Shown here: piece by piece, positions 60,523 through 64,000 of the stretch
How positions within the stretch are numbered: position 1 is the stretch's first letter
Layout of the letters: every line of letters starts with the position of its first letter
DNA from: Phaeotremella fagi
Taxonomy: Eukaryota > Basidiomycota > Tremellomycetes > Tremellales > Phaeotremellaceae
DNA length: 64,000 nt
NCBI GenBank assembly: GCA_001599715.1
Contig: BCHU01000001.1
Coordinates: 372,001-436,000, forward strand
Direction: 5' to 3'
The notes under the pieces: model-generated
What the model saw: the letters and a program-made list of their open reading frames with translations, nothing else
What the model was told of the DNA's origin: nothing
Databases searched by the model: none
Position numbers and translations under genes: made by a program

Positions 60523-63500
60523 ATGCTACGTCGTACACCAGCATCCCACAAACCAGGTGACACTCAAATAACCTCAGCAACAGGTGGTGGATTCGGTATA
60601 ACAGTCAAACCATTCAAAGCTCCCATCCCTCTAGCACCGAAAAGAGATTTAGCTATCCCAGGTAGGAAAAGGAAACAAATTTCATATAAAGAACTAGGTG
60701 GTGATGAGAACGATGATTCTAAAGATGGTGATGCTGATGGTGGCGAATCTAAAAGAGGTAAATTCGAAATGGGAAACAAAGTTTATGGGGAGGATGGTGT
60801 TTTGGGTGGAATGGGTAAATGGTGTAATAGGAAATTCCCAGTTTTCACTGTTAAAGATAAATCAGGTGTTTTTGGAAAATCGTATGTGACTCTGTTACTT
60901 TGAGTTAAACGTAAGCTGACACACAACCGCCCGCAGCTTCTCTATACCCGTCATGACACACCCCAAATCGTCCGAACCAATCGTCCATAACCTCTCCCAC
61001 GCATCGTTAGGAGTTCGACGACATCCAAACCTAACACCCAGACCACTCCACGATCCAATGGACGATCATGCCATTATACTGTTCGATCCAACAATTGATG
61101 ATAAACCACCACCAGATGAAGATGCTGATCCAGAACAACTTGAAGCAGACAGGAAAAGAAAGGAGGAGGAGGCTAATGGTCCTCATAAGAGCTTAAAAGC
61201 GATACTGGGGATTCAAGACCCTAAAAAGAAAGTTGAAGTCAAGGTTCCCGTGGTTATTGATCCTAGACTGTCCAAGGTTTTACGACCTCATCAAGTTGAG
61301 GGTGTCAAGGTGAGCTGTGGTCTGATTCTTTTTGAGCTTCCAGCTGACTTTGCCAGTTTTTGTATCGATGTACGACTGGATTACTCGCTTCAAATGCTTG
61401 GGGATGTATTATGGCTGATGAGATGGGCTTGGGTGAGCTAATCCTCGAAGAGCACAAAGGTAAAGCTGACAGTTGATAGGTAAAACTTTACAGTGTATCG
61501 CCCTTCTCTGGACCCTACTCAAACAATCTCCGATCGCTGGTAAATCAACTTGCGAAAAAGTCATCATAGCCTGTCCAACGTCGTTGGTAGGTAACTGGGC
61601 GAATGAGCTGGGTGAGCATCTCTGGTCTTTGTTGGACGCAATCTAATAATCTACAGTAAAATGGCTTGGTCCTGGTGCTATCAACCCTATGGTCGTCGAT
61701 GGAAAGGGTGGGAAGGCGGAGTTGATACCCGCTGTTCGACGATGGGTTGCTGCTCATGGCAGAAACATCACATTACCTGGTGGGTTGAACATGTGTTGAG
61801 CAAACTAGCTCCCACTTACCTGTAAGTAGTCATGATCGTATCTTACGAGACACTTCGTACTCTTCAAGATGAATTAGCTGGTTGTCCAATCGGATTATTA
61901 TTGGCAGATGAGGGTCATCGACTGAAGAATGCTGGTGAGTAATCTCACCTCAGATATTCGACCTCGACTAACTTGAACAGATACCCAAACTTTCCAATCC
62001 CTGACCGCACTGAATGTCCAAAGACGAGTCATCTTGACAGGAACACCCATTCAAAACGATTTATCAGAATATTTTGCTCTCCTTAATTTCGCTAATCCAG
62101 AATATCTTGGTTCAAGATTAGATTTCAAAAAGAATTTTGAAATGAAGATTCTTCGTGGAAGAGACGCTGAAGCTAGTGACAAAGAGAAACAAGAAAGTGA
62201 TGCCAAGTTGAAAGAACTTGGTGCATTGGTCAGTAAATTTATCATTAGACGGACGAACGATTTGTTATCCAAGTATTGTAGGTCATATTCATCTTCATAG
62301 ACATAACACTAACGCAAACAGTACCTGTCAAATACGAATTTGTCGTCTTCTGCAAACCCTCACCACTCCAAACAGCACTATATAATCTTTTCGTAACCTC
62401 AAAAGATGTTCAGAGGTTACTCAGAGGAAAAGATTCTCAACCACTGAAAGCTATCGGCTTACTCAGAAAGTTGTGTAATCATCCCGATTTACTTGATTTG
62501 CCGGATGCTCTTCCGGGAAGCGAGAAAGTGCTACCTAGTGATTATGGGAATGGTAACAAGGGGAGGGAGAGGTATTTGGATTGTTCTTATTCTGGAAAAT
62601 TCGTGGTTCTTGAACGGTGAGCTTTCAATATGTTTACCGATTTTCAAGCTCATTGTCTGTCTTAGGATGTTGGACCATATTCGTCATCACACAAATGACA
62701 AGATCGTTTTGATCAGTAACGCAACTCAAACTCTCGATCTCATGGAAAAACTATGTCGAACTAAGAAGTAAGCGGAAACATTCCTAGACCTCATGTTGAT
62801 ACTGGTGTTGACGTTCTCAGATACGGTTGCGTGAGGTTAGACGGGACGATGAGTGTTCCTAAAAGATCAAAAATTGTCGATCGATTCAATGATCCAGAGG
62901 GGAAAGAATTCGTTTTCTTGTTGAGTTCAAAAGCTGGTGGTTGTGGTATCAATTTGATTGGTGCCAATCGATTGATCTTGTTTGACCCTGTGAGCTAAAT
63001 ATGGTTTCATCATGCCGATCCAGCTGACTCTAAGGGCTAGGATTGGAACCCTGCTAGTGATCAACAAGCTTTGGCTCGTGTTTGGAGAGATGGTCAGAAG
63101 AAGGAGTGTAGGTTGTTTTTCTTGTTGTCTTGATACTGTACTAATGTGGTGATAGGTTTCGTTTACCGATTCCAAACTACAGGGACGATTGAAGAAAAGA
63201 TTTTCCAAAGACAGTGAGTGCTCGAGTTGCTCGAAGACGATTGAAGCTCACACCATGTTAGATGTCAAAAACAAAATCTTTCCGCGTGCGTGGTTGACGA
63301 AGCTGAGGATACAGCTCGTCATTTCACTCAAGATGATTTACGACAATTGTTCAAATTCCGAACTGATACCGATTGTGATACTCACGATACCTATAAATGT
63401 AAACGTTGTAAGGACGGGAAACAGACTGTGAAAGCTCCAGCTTTGCTTTATGGTGATGCTTCTTCGTGGGTGTCTCTCCAACTTTTGAGATTAATATGCT

Positions 63501-63627
63501 GATGTAAAACAATTTTAGATGGAATCATTATCCGAACAATCAACTTGGGTTGATGCATGACGACCTTCTGAGAGCTGAATTGGGTTTACCAGAGGTATCG
63601 TTTGTGTTCCAGTATATATCGCATTAG
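60523..63627 (+). CDS. RAD54: Rad54 SWI2/SNF2-type recombination translocase
   Basis: Starts [20 protein letters not shown]. The Snf2 ATPase has [39 protein letters not shown] (Walker A), [12 protein letters not shown] (Walker B, DEGH as in Rad54), [40 protein letters not shown]-type motif [14 protein letters not shown] and [20 protein letters not shown]. The Rad54-type end [20 protein letters not shown] ... [10 protein letters not shown] needs a final intron with donor at about 63466. At least nine introns. Rad54 partners Rad51 in strand invasion and D-loop chromatin remodelling. All helicase motifs are present. Confidence 0.95.
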
Positions 63628-64000
63628 TTTTGGTATAGGCTTCTGTTCTAGTGGTTCGAAGAGAGTTGTAGTTGATACTTGTAGATTATTAGTATAATAT
63701 AGTCATAGCCTCCTTCAATGGATTGGTCTCCTGTTTTTCGTAGAGGAATGCACAGATAGTAAATGTGAACGCGAACGCAAGTTTGTTCAGCCATTTCCTG
63801 AGGATGTGCGTAGTGCATGAGACTTTTCGAATTGGTTTTGACGTTGTTGTGATAATTCAGTGTCTACTGATTATTACTGTTGGTTATATTGACTGAAGAA
63901 AGATAATTAAAGCAAGAAAGAAGAAGAAGAGTGAAGACAGAAGACGATATCTACAAATCGGTTAGTCACCACCAATTGCTCAGGCACGAATTCCAGTCAA
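63628..64000. other. 373-bp sequence after RAD54 to the window edge
   Basis: RAD54 3' flank followed by what may be the leader of a further gene (AAGAAGAAGAAG near 63920). No coding frame could be assigned. Confidence 0.4.

Overview
The window reads as nuclear DNA of a basidiomycete yeast, most likely a Tremellales member (Cryptococcus/Kwoniella type). This rests on dense protein-coding genes on both strands, many short introns (mostly about 45-65 nt, GT...AG, with CTRAC/CTAAC-like branch points), short CT-rich or CAA-rich leaders, and the character of the encoded proteins. The genus is inferred and was not tested. I see no rRNA, tRNA, CRISPR, transposon or prokaryote-type operon.

Left part (1-21.6 kb), mostly conserved housekeeping genes: partial VPS72/SWC2 (SWR1 complex) facing elongation factor 2; PEX1 (peroxisomal AAA ATPase); a PRM10/ThrE-like membrane protein; a small membrane protein I do not recognise, facing the proteasome alpha-4 subunit; RabGGTase beta subunit (BET2); a mitochondrial PPR-like protein; and an amidase whose promoter carries a GATA-site cluster.

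Middle part (21.6-39 kb), more accessory: a 1.28 kb gene-free stretch, a secreted two-domain beta-trefoil lectin, and a tandem trio of small Ser/Arg-rich genes with the same first-intron phase, two of them ending in cysteine clusters. Then come MLH3 (MutL endonuclease), OPI3-type phospholipid methyltransferase with a long basic tail, a Gly/Cys-rich small protein, a large protein that may be a SHOC1/ZIP2-like meiotic factor, and a CofD-like protein.

Right part (39-64 kb): a BAR-SH3 protein with a C-terminal Cys motif, a BRCT-like protein, an ADP1-type ABCG transporter, FES1, a P5B ATPase (YPK9/ATP13A2), a single-pass membrane protein with an extracellular domain, URI1/BUD27 convergent with RPC40 (RPAC1), and RAD54.

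Functional threads: recombination and repair (MLH3, RAD54, possibly the SHOC1-like gene), polymerase assembly (URI1 next to RPC40), proteostasis (PSMA7, FES1, URI1), and membrane/organelle work (PEX1, OPI3, P5B ATPase, ABCG). The points most worth a second look are the orphan trio, the EF2 micro-exons, the amidase promoter, the large meiosis-like orphan with an internal repeat, and the BRCT-like protein. Exon boundaries were placed by eye from splice signals and protein family conservation.
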